A stretch of 64,000 bases of DNA from Njordibacter sp905182035 (GCF_047730075.1 NZ_CP159831.1:1488001-1552000), one strand, 5' to 3'. Positions 33,967 through 43,296 are shown, numbered from the stretch's first letter. Numbers and translations are program-made. The notes: a model not told the origin generated them from the sequence alone.

Positions 33967-34725
33967 ATGCTTAACACGTCCTATCCAAATTACGACCCAA
34001 CGCACGGGTATATGACTGAAAAAATCCAAAGGAAATACATTGACGCAGCAATAGAGAGCAAAATCCTCCCAGCAGAAGCTCACAGAATGGCAGAGATTGT
34101 TTCTCTATCAGCTTCTAATAACCTTTCGAAACCTATCCAGTTTTGGCAATTGTATTCTGTTTTGGGACCAAATAGCATCGTCAGTATAGTGCATGGTTTT
34201 TATAACAAGGTTTATCAGGACGAAACGTGGTTTCGTTCCATTTTTGCACGCATTGGCGATACTTCTCACCATGTAAAAACCCAGTCCTCAATGTGGCTAG
34301 ACGTGATGGGTGGTGGTTTTAAATATCATGGTGCAGAATTTAGGTTGGATTTTCATCATCAGCATAATGCGTTTGAGATTATGAATGCAAAAGGGGCAGA
34401 GCGTTGGATGAAGCTTATGGTCGAGACCCTCGATGAATCGCAAGCATATATGGCTGGTGATCAACGTGTCCGGATAAGCATAAACACCTTCCTTTGCTAT
34501 TTTATGGAGAAATATGCGACGGACTTTGGATTTAAACATGATGGTATATTTGGTCCCACTAATGCAGCAATTAAGCGGAAATTAAATTTTCTCAACATGA
34601 CAGATGCCATAATTGAGGCGTTGCCAGAAGCTGAACTGCGTGAGGCTCTTGTTGGCAGGAGAGGAATGGATATTAGTGAGAACACTGATAGAAATGAACT
34701 GATTCAAAAAGCAAAGAGCTTGTAG
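33967..34725 (+). CDS. Long protein with a truncated-haemoglobin domain and SAP-like tail
   Basis: The central part (about residues 65-165) reads as a truncated globin, probably group II. It contains VSIVHGFYNKVYQDETWFRSIFARIG, GGGFKYHGAEFRLDFHHQHNAFEIMNAKGAERWMKLMVETLDE, with a proximal His in the FHHQH segment and the Trp of the last helix. At 252 residues it is about twice the family length. The C-terminus (LREALVGRRGMDISENTDRNELIQKAKSL) resembles a SAP-type helix-turn-helix fragment. The start is uncertain: ATG 34012 is an alternative. Ligand and function are unknown. Confidence 0.65.
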   Translation: MLNTSYPNYDPTHGYMTEKIQRKYIDAAIESKILPAEAHRMAEIVSLSASNNLSKPIQFWQLYSVLGPNSIVSIVHGFYNKVYQDETWFRSIFARIGDTSHHVKTQSSMWLDVMGGGFKYHGAEFRLDFHHQHNAFEIMNAKGAERWMKLMVETLDESQAYMAGDQRVRISINTFLCYFMEKYATDFGFKHDGIFGPTNAAIKRKLNFLNMTDAIIEALPEAELREALVGRRGMDISENTDRNELIQKAKSL

Positions 34726-34916
34726 GCATTATTAGTCTAGCCCCCTGCCCTATATCGTCATAACCTAGTCGATGTTCCTCAGTTTATAAGGCCCCAGGGT
34801 AATCCTTGTGACATACATACTAAACTGAGCCTCGTTACTATGAACTTCATATTGTTATTAATTAGTATTACTATGTTTGCCAATTGTTTTAATAAATTTG
34901 TTTAGGGAGTTTAGTC

Positions 34917-35630
34917 ATGCGCGTACTTGTCTTTCAGCATGTTGATTGTGAACATCCAGGCTCTCTGAGGAAGTTTTTAGCTGAAGATGGCATCGAATGG
35001 GATGCGGTATATTTGCACCGTGGCGATAAAATCCCTAGCTTTGATAAGTATGATGCACTTTGGGTTATGGGTGGCCCAATGGATGTCTGGGATATTGAGG
35101 AAAATCCTTGGTTGGTTGCTGAAAAAGCCGCCATTAGGCATTGGGTTAAGGTGTTAGGGAAGCCATATTTAGGCCTATGTCTTGGGCACCAGTTACTTGC
35201 CGATGCACTTGGAGGGACTTGTGGGCCCCAGAAAACTCCTGAGATTGGTATGCTGCAGGTTGAACTAACTGTTGAAGGAAAGGCAGATTCACTTTTCAAA
35301 GGCACATCCCATAGACAGAAGTGCCTTCAGTGGCATTCAGTCAGAGTAGCACAAGCTCCTGAAAATGCGATTATTTTAGCTAAGTCAGATGTTTGCTCTA
35401 TTCAGGCTATGAGGATCGGGTCTAATGCTTGGTCTATGCAATACCATGTTGAAATAGAGCCAGATACTGTAGACAACTGGGGCGCGATCCCTGCTTATGC
35501 AGAAGCGTTAGAAAACACCCTTGGCAAGGGTGCTCTATTGAGTCTTAAAGCAAATACTGATGAAAATATGATCCAATGCCTGAGCTGCGCTAGACAAATT
35601 TATGAAAACTTTATGCACGAAATAGCTTGA
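34917..35630 (+). CDS. Class I glutamine amidotransferase-like protein
   Basis: A GMP synthase-like GATase of 237 residues. The nucleophile Cys is in YLGLCLGHQLLADALGG, and the usual His-Glu pair appears as YHVEIEPDTV. Stand-alone members include gamma-glutamyl hydrolases and amidases of small metabolites, and the substrate here is open. GGGAG precedes the ATG. It has no obvious operon partner. Confidence 0.85.
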   Translation: MRVLVFQHVDCEHPGSLRKFLAEDGIEWDAVYLHRGDKIPSFDKYDALWVMGGPMDVWDIEENPWLVAEKAAIRHWVKVLGKPYLGLCLGHQLLADALGGTCGPQKTPEIGMLQVELTVEGKADSLFKGTSHRQKCLQWHSVRVAQAPENAIILAKSDVCSIQAMRIGSNAWSMQYHVEIEPDTVDNWGAIPAYAEALENTLGKGALLSLKANTDENMIQCLSCARQIYENFMHEIA

Positions 35631-35715
35631 TTAATCCCATATTTAGTTAGGCGCTCAGCTGTCTACTCATATTTGGTGGTATGAGGTTTAACTGTAGGGT
35701 GAATAAAAAGGGATT

Positions 35716-35922
35716 TTAAGCCCCAAAAGGTCCAGCTAGTCCAGCTGCAATAAACAAAATCATACTAAGCCCCATAAACACGTAGGCAACTTTGTTTAAA
35801 TGTTTAATGGCAGACTCAGACAGCACCCCACGCGCCGATAACACTGAGACGGCTAGGGATAAAACTCCCCCAATTACTGCAAGCGTGACAACAGTTGAAC
35901 GCTGCAGTAACAGTTCAAGCAT
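35716..35922 (-). CDS. Small two-helix membrane protein, unknown
   Basis: About 68 residues with two hydrophobic segments (VVTLAVIGGVLSLAVSVLSA and VAYVFMGLSMILFIAAGLAG). I do not recognise a family. It lies 50 bases after the ABC ATPase gene in the same direction, so it could be the last gene of that transport operon. The ATG at 35922 is taken as the start; no ribosome site is evident. Confidence 0.5.
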   Translation of the reverse strand: MLELLLQRSTVVTLAVIGGVLSLAVSVLSARGVLSESAIKHLNKVAYVFMGLSMILFIAAGLAGPFGA

Positions 35923-35973
35923 GAACAAAAAAACTAATAGCCTGTTTAAATGACATCTTACAGTGTCCTCTCA

Positions 35974-36822
35974 TTATCCTGCTCGTTTAGAGTAAGCGTC
36001 TAAGAAATCAGCTGCAGCCTTACTGCCTCCAGAGAACGACTTCATCGCTTCTTCATGCAATAAGGTCATTACTTCAGTTTTAATTTCATTAGCCCGTTCA
36101 TTGTCTGCCATGTCTTCAATATTTCTTGGGCGCGGGATGTCAATTTCAATAACTGATCGAGTTGATGTTGGCAGGTTAGTCATAATTAATAATCGATCCG
36201 CCAGAAAAATAGCCTCATCTATGTCGGTTGTGACAAAGAAGTTAGTATTACGGTCTTCTTCATACAGAGCAGCATAATATTCCCACATCAATTCTTTAGA
36301 CATATGGTCTAGCCCACGAAAAGGCTCGTCCAAGATCATTACTTCAGGTTTGTTAATCATTGCACGAGCTAGTTCAGCACGGCGTTGCATGCCACCTGAT
36401 AACTGAGCTGGGTACTTATCCCTAAAGGCTTCGAGTCCAACTTTTTTAAGCAAAAACTCAGCTTGAGTCGCCGACGCATCTGCGTCTTCACCACGCGCAC
36501 GTGGACCGTACATGACGTTATCCCAGGTTGTCATCCACGGGAATAAAGCCGATTCCTGAAACAACACTAAGCGATCTTTTCCAGGCCCATCTATTGGCCT
36601 ACCACCAATAGTGATTGAACCTGATGTAGGTTGATCAAAACCAGCAATGAGCTGTATTAAAGAACTCTTGCCACAGCCAGAAGGACCAATCATTACCGTT
36701 AGCTTGCCACTTTCAATGGTAAAAGAGCAATCTTTGATAACTTCCTTCGCATATGGGCCTGCACCAAACGTCTTACTGACGTTTGTCGCAATAATTTCGT
36801 TACTTTTTTTAGTTGTTGACAT
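35974..36822 (-). CDS. ABC importer ATPase, nitrate/sulfonate/taurine type (second of two)
   Basis: A TauB/SsuB-like ATPase of 282 residues. Walker A is GPSGCGKSSLIQ, the signature is LSGGMQRRAELARA and Walker B is EVMILDEPFRGLD. The Q-loop is FQESALFPWMTTWDNV. The H-loop is VTTDIDEAI: Asp replaces the usual switch His, a difference worth noting. It lies in the same direction after the second permease gene and completes a two-permease, two-ATPase importer next to the msm genes. Confidence 0.9.
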   Translation of the reverse strand: MSTTKKSNEIIATNVSKTFGAGPYAKEVIKDCSFTIESGKLTVMIGPSGCGKSSLIQLIAGFDQPTSGSITIGGRPIDGPGKDRLVLFQESALFPWMTTWDNVMYGPRARGEDADASATQAEFLLKKVGLEAFRDKYPAQLSGGMQRRAELARAMINKPEVMILDEPFRGLDHMSKELMWEYYAALYEEDRNTNFFVTTDIDEAIFLADRLLIMTNLPTSTRSVIEIDIPRPRNIEDMADNERANEIKTEVMTLLHEEAMKSFSGGSKAAADFLDAYSKRAG

Positions 36823-36895
36823 ACATAATTCCAGAATCTCAATTCAAGATTAAATAATATTTGACATGAGGTTTGCGATTAATTTTTTAAACTGA

Positions 36896-37717
36896 TTAAC
36901 GTGTTTTCAACCAAGGGGTAAAACGCCCACCTAGTTTTCTTAATAACTCGCTACTAATATAACCTGCGATGCCGATGCTGATCATGCCAACAATAATTTG
37001 CTCGTAAGAACCACCAACATAGGAACTCCAAATAAAGAAGCCAAGACCACCACTTGCGCCACCACCTGACCCTCCACCAGAAATCATTTCTGCTGCCACA
37101 ACCACTTCCCAGGTAATACCCATTCCCACAGCTGAACCCACAACAATTGAGGGCAGCGTTGCAGGTAAGACTATACGTCTAAAGATATCCCACTGGCTGG
37201 CACCCATAGACTGAGCCGCCTGCAAATATTGACGGTTGATTGACCTAGCACCACCCAATACATTAATAACTATCGTATAGAAAGCGCCAAGAAACGTGAC
37301 AAAGGCAATCGACATTTCTTGCGTAGGCCAAAATATGATCGACGCAGGCACCCAAGCAAGCGGCGGAATTGGCCGTAAAATCTCAAACGATGGGAAAGCT
37401 ATGCCATAAAATGTTCTATTAATTGCCATATACAAACCAAGAGGAATGCCCACAATCATTGCCACTATAAAGCCAGTAAAAACTCGCAAAAAGCTCATAT
37501 ACCAACTCTGCCAGTAACTAGGCTCCACAATTAAGTTTGACCAACTTGTTAACACACTGCTAGGTGGTGGTATTAAGCCTATAAAGGGCACACGCCAGCC
37601 AATTAGATCTAAAGACCTCGCTCCGAATTCCCATATAGCAATAAAAATGACAATAGCTAACACGCCTCGAAAGGTAGCACGTGCTGAAAACTTACTTAAA
37701 ACTTTATTAATATTCAT
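36896..37717 (-). CDS. ABC importer permease, SsuC/TauC type (second of two)
   Basis: An inner-membrane protein with about six helices. The binding-protein-dependent transport (EAA) loop is in QAAQSMGASQWDIFRRIVLPATLPSIVVGSAVGMGITWEVVVAAEM. ATG 37717 was chosen because it starts directly after the upstream ATPase stop. A Gly/Ser-rich insert (SGGGSGGGASGG) in the loop after the last EAA helix is unusual. It pairs with the other permease gene to make a heteromeric channel. Confidence 0.9.
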   Translation of the reverse strand: MNINKVLSKFSARATFRGVLAIVIFIAIWEFGARSLDLIGWRVPFIGLIPPPSSVLTSWSNLIVEPSYWQSWYMSFLRVFTGFIVAMIVGIPLGLYMAINRTFYGIAFPSFEILRPIPPLAWVPASIIFWPTQEMSIAFVTFLGAFYTIVINVLGGARSINRQYLQAAQSMGASQWDIFRRIVLPATLPSIVVGSAVGMGITWEVVVAAEMISGGGSGGGASGGLGFFIWSSYVGGSYEQIIVGMISIGIAGYISSELLRKLGGRFTPWLKTR

Positions 37718-37721
37718 TGTT

Positions 37722-38573
37722 TTAACCTTCTTTCTCACCAGCTTCAAAGGCCTTGCGAGCCTCTTCGTTAACCACGCCTTTGGCTTCATTCATGATTTCA
37801 CGGAAGCGTGGGCTTGTGAGCACGCTATAATCTCGCGGATGTGGAATATCTACTTCAACAATCTTCTTTGGCTTGCACGGACGCGAAGACATAATAATTA
37901 ATCTATGTCCAAGAAAAATGGCCTCTTCTAAATCATGGGTGATGAAGAAGATAGTAACTTTATTCTTATAATAAATTTCTAACAACGCTTCGTGCATAAC
38001 CGATTTGGTCAACGAATCTAGCGCTCTATAAGGCTCATCAAACAACAATACCTTTGGCTCATTCATCAAGGCACGAACAATTTCTACACGGCGCCTTAGG
38101 CCGGATGAGACCTCACCTGGGTATGCATCCTCTGTTCCTTCCAAACCAGCATCAACCATCATTTTCCGAGCCTTCTCGTAAATTTCAGCTTTACTAAGTT
38201 TGCCCTCCATCATTGGGCCAAAGGCAATGTTTTCTAGGTTCGTTTTCCATGGGAATAGTGCACCATTTTGAAAAACTACGATCCGGTCTGAACCAGGTTC
38301 CGCCTTTTCTTGACCAGGGCCACATAAAATTTCACCATCTAAATATATATGCCCAGAAGTTAAACCATGAAAACCAGCAATAGTGTTAAGTAAAGTTGTT
38401 TTTCCACAGCCTGATGGGCCAACAATCATACATATTTCACCTGCAGGAATATCGATAGAGCAATGATCTACCGCCATCACTGCAGCTCCGTCAGGATCAT
38501 AAACCTTAACTACATCTTCGATTCGAATCGCACCCGTGGTCGGCATTGAATCGTTTTTTTCTAAAGTACTCAT
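37722..38573 (-). CDS. ABC importer ATPase, nitrate/sulfonate/taurine type (first of two)
   Basis: A TauB/SsuB-like ATPase of 283 residues. Walker A is GPSGCGKTTLLNT, and Walker B is KVLLFDEPYRALD with the normal switch His in FFITHDLEEAI. The ABC signature is degenerate (VSSGLRRRVEIVRA instead of LSGGQ), so this ATPase and its partner, which has a normal signature but an abnormal H-loop, may each supply only part of the catalytic sites. It has 3-4 base gaps to both neighbours. Confidence 0.9.
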   Translation of the reverse strand: MSTLEKNDSMPTTGAIRIEDVVKVYDPDGAAVMAVDHCSIDIPAGEICMIVGPSGCGKTTLLNTIAGFHGLTSGHIYLDGEILCGPGQEKAEPGSDRIVVFQNGALFPWKTNLENIAFGPMMEGKLSKAEIYEKARKMMVDAGLEGTEDAYPGEVSSGLRRRVEIVRALMNEPKVLLFDEPYRALDSLTKSVMHEALLEIYYKNKVTIFFITHDLEEAIFLGHRLIIMSSRPCKPKKIVEVDIPHPRDYSVLTSPRFREIMNEAKGVVNEEARKAFEAGEKEG

Positions 38574-38576
38574 TAA

Positions 38577-39428
38577 TTAATCTCCACCCAGTGCAAGTTC
38601 ACGCACTCTCCATTGCATCATGTAATCACCCGCTACACGCACTAACGCACTAGTTACGTAGCCAAATAATCCCAACGTAATCATGCCAATGATGATTTGT
38701 GAGTATTGGACCATTATGTATGCGGTATTTATTATATAGCCCAAGCCATATTGGCCAGAAACCATTTCTCCTGCCACCAGTGAGAACCAAGCCACACCGA
38801 TAGAAATTTGCAGTCCAGTGAATATAAAAGGCATTGCGCCTGGGACTACAACGTGAACGAAAGTTTGCCAGCGGCTTGCACCTAAGCAATAGGCTGCCCT
38901 GCTGTACTCCTCATCAATAGATTCTACACCCAACATTGTATTCAAGGTTGTGGCGAAAAATGAAGCCAGGAAGGTGAGGAAGATAACGGGAGTCTCTGAG
39001 CCACTAAACATAATGATTGCTAATGGAACCCATGCGAGTACTGGAATTGGGCGCAACAGTTCAAATAGTGGGAAAATATATTCTCTTAGCTTTTGTGACC
39101 AGCCCAAAAATAGTCCTAGAGGGACTCCTAAGGCGGTTGCTAGGAAAAACGCATAGGCAATACGTCGAAGACTAATACCTATGTGCTTATAGTATTCGGG
39201 GGTATAAACAGACAGGCCGTAGTAAGGGTCCTTACTAAACCACTCTTCGATAACCTCTGTTAGTGCAGGCATGTCTTGAAAGCGGGGGAGCTTCCATACT
39301 TCTACTGAAAAATACCAAAATGAAAGAACAAAACCAAAACCGATAAACATTAAATACGGCTTTGGACTCTTTAACCATGATGAAATACGATACATCGTCA
39401 AGTTCATCGTCGCGTTAGATTGACTCAT
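38577..39428 (-). CDS. ABC importer permease, SsuC/TauC type (first of two)
   Basis: An inner-membrane protein of 283 residues with six or seven helices and the EAA motif in RAAYCLGASRWQTFVHVVVPGAMPFIFTGLQISIGVAWFSLVAGEM. It is the first of four packed transport genes (permease-ATPase-permease-ATPase). A terminator separates it from the binding-protein gene upstream. Confidence 0.9.
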   Translation of the reverse strand: MSQSNATMNLTMYRISSWLKSPKPYLMFIGFGFVLSFWYFSVEVWKLPRFQDMPALTEVIEEWFSKDPYYGLSVYTPEYYKHIGISLRRIAYAFFLATALGVPLGLFLGWSQKLREYIFPLFELLRPIPVLAWVPLAIIMFSGSETPVIFLTFLASFFATTLNTMLGVESIDEEYSRAAYCLGASRWQTFVHVVVPGAMPFIFTGLQISIGVAWFSLVAGEMVSGQYGLGYIINTAYIMVQYSQIIIGMITLGLFGYVTSALVRVAGDYMMQWRVRELALGGD

Positions 39429-39572
39429 AGTGTCCAGCTCAAAATAAAAAGATTAATCCTTGAATGACCTAAGGAGTCTATTATCAGGGATAGTTACGAA
39501 TCGAGGCGCTACTGTTCCATTAATATACAGTAAGTAACATTAGGGAATCTAGGGGGCACATCGAAGATCTGT

Positions 39573-39610
39573 GTTTAAAAATTAGCCCCACCAAAAATGG
39601 CGGGGCTAAG
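39573..39610 (-). terminator. Terminator between the binding-protein gene and the permease/ATPase genes
   Basis: An 11-bp stem (TTAGCCCCGCC with GGTGGGGCTAA) with a six-base loop runs into a T5 tract on the minus strand. As is common for ABC operons, it would make the binding protein far more abundant than the membrane parts. Confidence 0.85.
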
Positions 39611-39668
39611 TTGGTAGCTATTAGCCCATAGCATTAGGCCTAGCATGTACTGCTTAATCGAGCAGGAT

Positions 39669-40808
39669 TTAGCCAGGGTAAGCTGAATCGGGAAGCGCCA
39701 TCATTTTACCAACAGGTGCAGTTAGGCCACGCTCTTTAAGAATGTCTTCCGTAAAGCTCGTCTCGATTGCATTGTCACGGAGAGTGTCAACCTTGATAGT
39801 CTTGATTGAGTGCAAAAACGTAGTCGCCGTAGTAATCAAAGCTAGCGCTTTTGGCGTAATAGCAAATGCCATCTCGTTACGAACATCTGTACCGCCTTGG
39901 GCTTTTGGAGTACTACCTACCATTGCCTTCCAGAGTACATATTCATCAAAGCCTGTAGTTTGAGCAGCGGCCATCTTAACAATAGCCATGTTGTTGGCTG
40001 GGTCAGACATAAACAGTTGAGCATCAAGCTCAGCGTTCAACCACGCTTTTACAACATCAGGACGCTGGTCAATCAAATCACCACGCATATCGATGAAGCC
40101 ACCATCGTTCTCGTCTACTGACGCGCCCGTGGCAACCTTACGTGCTAAGCCTTCTTCAACAAGACGAGAAGCTGTTGGCTCCCAGATTGCTGCTGCATCA
40201 AGTTTTCCAGCACGAAATCCACTAGTAATAACTTCGATGTTTTGGTTCAGATACTCTGCAGGCTTGATGTTTTTCTTTTCAAACACAGCTAGAGCGAACC
40301 TATCAGTACAAGCACCTTTGGGTACAGCAACGGTTTTACCGTCCATCCATTGGATCGCTTCATCTGAGTTTGCAAACGCAGGAGCGTCAGTTCTAACCAG
40401 CATGTTATTACACTGGTCCATGGCTAAGCCCGCTGTTGCTACGATGCGCACATCTGCTACGCGTTCCTTGGTAGTTGCAACGATCGCAGGCATGTCACCC
40501 ATGTATCCGATGTGTTGCTTACCAGCTAGCATGGCGTTTACGATAACACCGCCCGCCAAACCGATTTGGAATTCTACTGTTGAGCCTGCTGGCAAATACT
40601 TCTCATAGAATTTCATTCCCTTCATTACCACACCAGACCATGCTTCGGTGTAATAAGGCTGATAACCTACTACTAGGTCAATGGGATCACCCACATTACC
40701 GAAGTCAATTTCTGCAGCATGAACAGTAGATACTGCGCCTGCTGATAAACCGAATACCAGCGCGGCTGTAGTAAGTTTCTGTTGAATATTGCGAATCTGT
40801 TTCCTCAT
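39669..40808 (-). CDS. Periplasmic substrate-binding protein, TauA/SsuA/NMT1-like
   Basis: A secreted protein with a clear signal peptide (RNIQQKLTTAALVFGLSAGAVSTVHAAE). The mature sequence resembles aliphatic sulfonate/nitrate binding proteins (DLVVGYQPYYTEAWSGVVMKGMKFYEKYLPAGSTVEFQIGLAGGVIVNAMLAGKQHIGYMGDMPAI). Position next to the methanesulfonate monooxygenase genes makes it the likely methanesulfonate receptor (a role like MsmE). ATG 40808 was chosen with GGAG eight bases upstream. Its specificity is inferred from context. Confidence 0.88.
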   Translation of the reverse strand: MRKQIRNIQQKLTTAALVFGLSAGAVSTVHAAEIDFGNVGDPIDLVVGYQPYYTEAWSGVVMKGMKFYEKYLPAGSTVEFQIGLAGGVIVNAMLAGKQHIGYMGDMPAIVATTKERVADVRIVATAGLAMDQCNNMLVRTDAPAFANSDEAIQWMDGKTVAVPKGACTDRFALAVFEKKNIKPAEYLNQNIEVITSGFRAGKLDAAAIWEPTASRLVEEGLARKVATGASVDENDGGFIDMRGDLIDQRPDVVKAWLNAELDAQLFMSDPANNMAIVKMAAAQTTGFDEYVLWKAMVGSTPKAQGGTDVRNEMAFAITPKALALITTATTFLHSIKTIKVDTLRDNAIETSFTEDILKERGLTAPVGKMMALPDSAYPG

Positions 40809-40814
40809 GATCAC

Positions 40815-41296
40815 ACTCCAAATTAGTTTATTTTTTTTCTATTTGTAAAGTAATATCAATCCGATACAAAACTGCAGCGCACCAGACCGTTCCTATTTTT
40901 TAAACCATTGGCTGTTATTTGTAAATACATTCAATTCAATTAAGCGATTGATAAAGACTATCATAAAAGTCGGAATTAAATACAATAGGTTCGCTAATAG
41001 ATAAACAGCCTGATTTCTGCCGTTTTTAAGACTGGATTTATATTTTTAAATAGTACCAATTAATATTGAATTTTTTTAAGAAAATATTAATCTCACACTA
41101 GCATATGAATTTGCCAGAAACTGTAAGGTTATTTAGATATCACTAATGGATAGTTCATAGTAGATACTTAATTCTAGTAGAATTACCAATATAGACGATT
41201 CAGACAAGCATCTAATCAGCAACCGTCCTTAATTCAACTAAACAAGCGCAGGAACGGCTTGCTGGTATAAACACACAAAAACAGTCTGAGCTATGT
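40815..41296. other. 482-bp intergenic region before the binding-protein gene
   Basis: A strongly AT-rich stretch between the reductase gene and the transport operon, containing no plausible reading frame. It must hold the binding-protein promoter, but I see no clear promoter hexamers, and no copy of the TGCCTA/TAGGCA dyad found upstream of the oxygenase operon. Confidence 0.5.
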
Positions 41297-42340
41297 CTAG
41301 TTAAATTTATCGTAGCGTATCTTGTCTGCAGGAACTTTAGATTCAAGGATTAGAGGCCTAATTAATGCGTCTACCATCGGGGCTGGACCAGCTAGATAGT
41401 GCATTGTATTCCCACCGCCTTCCAATACGGCTGGCAACGCATGCTCGTGAACCATACCCTGTAAGTAATTAAGGCCATCATTACCACTGAGTTGCTCACT
41501 TGTGGGTGGCTCGTTAGAGAAAGCGATGTTAATAGAGACTCTATCTGGAAATTGAGCCTTCACTGCTCTTAACCTTTCGGCAAAGAAAAAATCAGCGGGA
41601 GTGCGAACACCGAAATACAGGGCCACGTTGTGGTGTTTAAAGTGATTAACCTGTCGTCCATGCTCCAGAATTGACATTAAGCCTGCTATACCAGACCCAC
41701 CTGCAATCATAAAAAGATCATGAGATTCGTCTGGATGGAATGTAGCTCGGCCTAATGGACCAAATAAGTCTATCTGCTCGTTAGAGCGATCTGAATCGAA
41801 CATCCATTTTGATAATGCACCACTTGGGTTTTGCTTAATAATGAATTCAAGCGTGTTCGTCCCAGTTGAGTAATTCACCATTGAATAGGCTCTAAACCCA
41901 TTTACTCCAGGGACCTGTAAAACAAAAAATTGGCCAGCATGAAATGAAAGATCAGCGGGTAGCTCAACTTCAAAACGCAGAACATCTGAAGTCAGCATAT
42001 CGTACTGGGTGATTAACCCCACATGATGGTCTGGATTTATATCGTCGTCACGAAATACCGCAATCTTTGTGGGCACGCTTAAACTACAATCAGACTGTGC
42101 GCTGCATTGGCACATCAGTATTTCTCGTTTGGCAGCTTTAAAACGTTCTTTGCCTGGGGCCTCTGGCCAACCTTCGTCAACGTCACCTTGGTCGACTCGT
42201 GCTTTGCAAGAACCGCAGGTTCCCGTTGCGCATTCAAATGGCAAAGGCACTCCAGCTCTCAAACCAGCGTAGAGTAGCTTCTCCCCAGCATTGGCCTCAA
42301 ACTGATAGGTTTGAGACTTCTTTTCTATCTCGATCAACAT
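41297..42340 (-). CDS. msmD: Methanesulfonate monooxygenase reductase component (MsmD-like)
   Basis: A three-domain electron-transfer protein of 347 residues that passes NADH electrons to the Rieske ferredoxin. The N-terminal plant-type [2Fe-2S] domain has C37, C42 and C45 (C-x4-C-x2-C) and C77. The FAD domain follows with the FAD-binding FRAYSMVNYS (RxYS type), then the NAD domain with IAGGSGIAGLMSIL. The architecture suits several oxygenases; the MSMO assignment rests on the adjacent oxygenase. It is the last gene of the panB-like/msmABCD operon. Confidence 0.85.
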   Translation of the reverse strand: MLIEIEKKSQTYQFEANAGEKLLYAGLRAGVPLPFECATGTCGSCKARVDQGDVDEGWPEAPGKERFKAAKREILMCQCSAQSDCSLSVPTKIAVFRDDDINPDHHVGLITQYDMLTSDVLRFEVELPADLSFHAGQFFVLQVPGVNGFRAYSMVNYSTGTNTLEFIIKQNPSGALSKWMFDSDRSNEQIDLFGPLGRATFHPDESHDLFMIAGGSGIAGLMSILEHGRQVNHFKHHNVALYFGVRTPADFFFAERLRAVKAQFPDRVSINIAFSNEPPTSEQLSGNDGLNYLQGMVHEHALPAVLEGGGNTMHYLAGPAPMVDALIRPLILESKVPADKIRYDKFN

Positions 42341-42429
42341 AGCTTAACTCCGGTCAACAGTCCCTATCGTAAACGGGGCTCACAATTACGTCAGATTAGT
42401 ATTAGAAAAGGTGATGAACTGTTTGAATA

Positions 42430-42771
42430 CTAGTCATCGTCATCAAAATCGTATTCAAGTTCTTCATCAATAAAGACCATAATCTGTCCATCTACCTCTT
42501 TTGTCTTGTAGATGAGCAGAGGCTTTTCAGCAGGCCCCATCGGTTCGCCAGTTTTCATGTCCCATTGCCATAAATGTCGGTCGCAAGTCATTACGTTATT
42601 CGCGCAAATACCTGACCCTTCTAAATATTGTTCCATATGCGGGCACACTGGCGGATATGCTCTAAAGCCATCACCAACATTAGCTAAAATAATTTCAATA
42701 CCATCGATGGTGCATTCTTTTAGTTTGTCTTGCTTAACGTCACTCGCGGGACAAGCTGTTTTCCAGCTCAT
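42430..42771 (-). CDS. msmC: Rieske-type ferredoxin (MsmC-like)
   Basis: A 113-residue soluble electron carrier. The Rieske cluster is C-x-H-x17-C-x2-H (CPHMEQYLEGSG...MTCDRHLW), the ordinary spacing. It ends in an acidic tail (EELEYDFDDDD). It resembles ferredoxins of multi-component monooxygenases and would shuttle electrons between the reductase and the oxygenase encoded beside it. AGGAAG precedes the start. Confidence 0.88.
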   Translation of the reverse strand: MSWKTACPASDVKQDKLKECTIDGIEIILANVGDGFRAYPPVCPHMEQYLEGSGICANNVMTCDRHLWQWDMKTGEPMGPAEKPLLIYKTKEVDGQIMVFIDEELEYDFDDDD

Positions 42772-42798
42772 AATTATACTTCCTGCTTATAGTAAATA

Positions 42799-43296
42799 TT
42801 AGATTGGCCAGTGTGTGCCTTTATCTAGGCGACGTGTGTCTAGGCGAACTTCACGATCTTCAAATTTTATACTGTCACCTTCAATAACAAACACGTCGTT
42901 ATATCTACCGACTAAAAAAACACTCGTTGTTCCAGCATCAACGTGCGAATTTATACCATCAAGTTGCGTCTGATGCACCGTAAGTGAGCTAATTGCCGTA
43001 GCCGACTTGCCATCCTTGGCCACTTCCACTCTGTATACAGTGCAATGGCGCCTGAGTGGAGACTGGTCACTATTATGCTTAGCTAGCATACTGGTAATCG
43101 ACTCCATGTACTCTTTATCACCACCGTGATACTTGATGTCAGTCTGTACTTCAGGACTAAACGCTCTAATGGCATAGTTGAAGTTCTCTGAGCAGTTATC
43201 GTGCCAAGCTTCCCATTGGTGGTCATCTAAGTGAATGCAGGTATTGTAGATGAGTTCTCTTATTTGTTCTTTTAATTCGTGGTTACTCACAGCCAT
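42799..43296 (-). CDS. msmB: Methanesulfonate monooxygenase oxygenase beta subunit (MsmB-like)
   Basis: The small subunit of a ring-hydroxylating-type oxygenase with an NTF2-like fold (ELIYNTCIHLDDHQWEAWHDNCSENFNYAIRAFSPE... VGRYNDVFVIEGDSIKFEDREVRLDTRRLDKGTHWPI). The length of 165 is close to MsmB. It has no cofactor and is structural. ATG 43296 was chosen with GGAGG eight bases upstream; the longer TTG start is unlikely. Confidence 0.85.
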   Translation of the reverse strand: MAVSNHELKEQIRELIYNTCIHLDDHQWEAWHDNCSENFNYAIRAFSPEVQTDIKYHGGDKEYMESITSMLAKHNSDQSPLRRHCTVYRVEVAKDGKSATAISSLTVHQTQLDGINSHVDAGTTSVFLVGRYNDVFVIEGDSIKFEDREVRLDTRRLDKGTHWPI

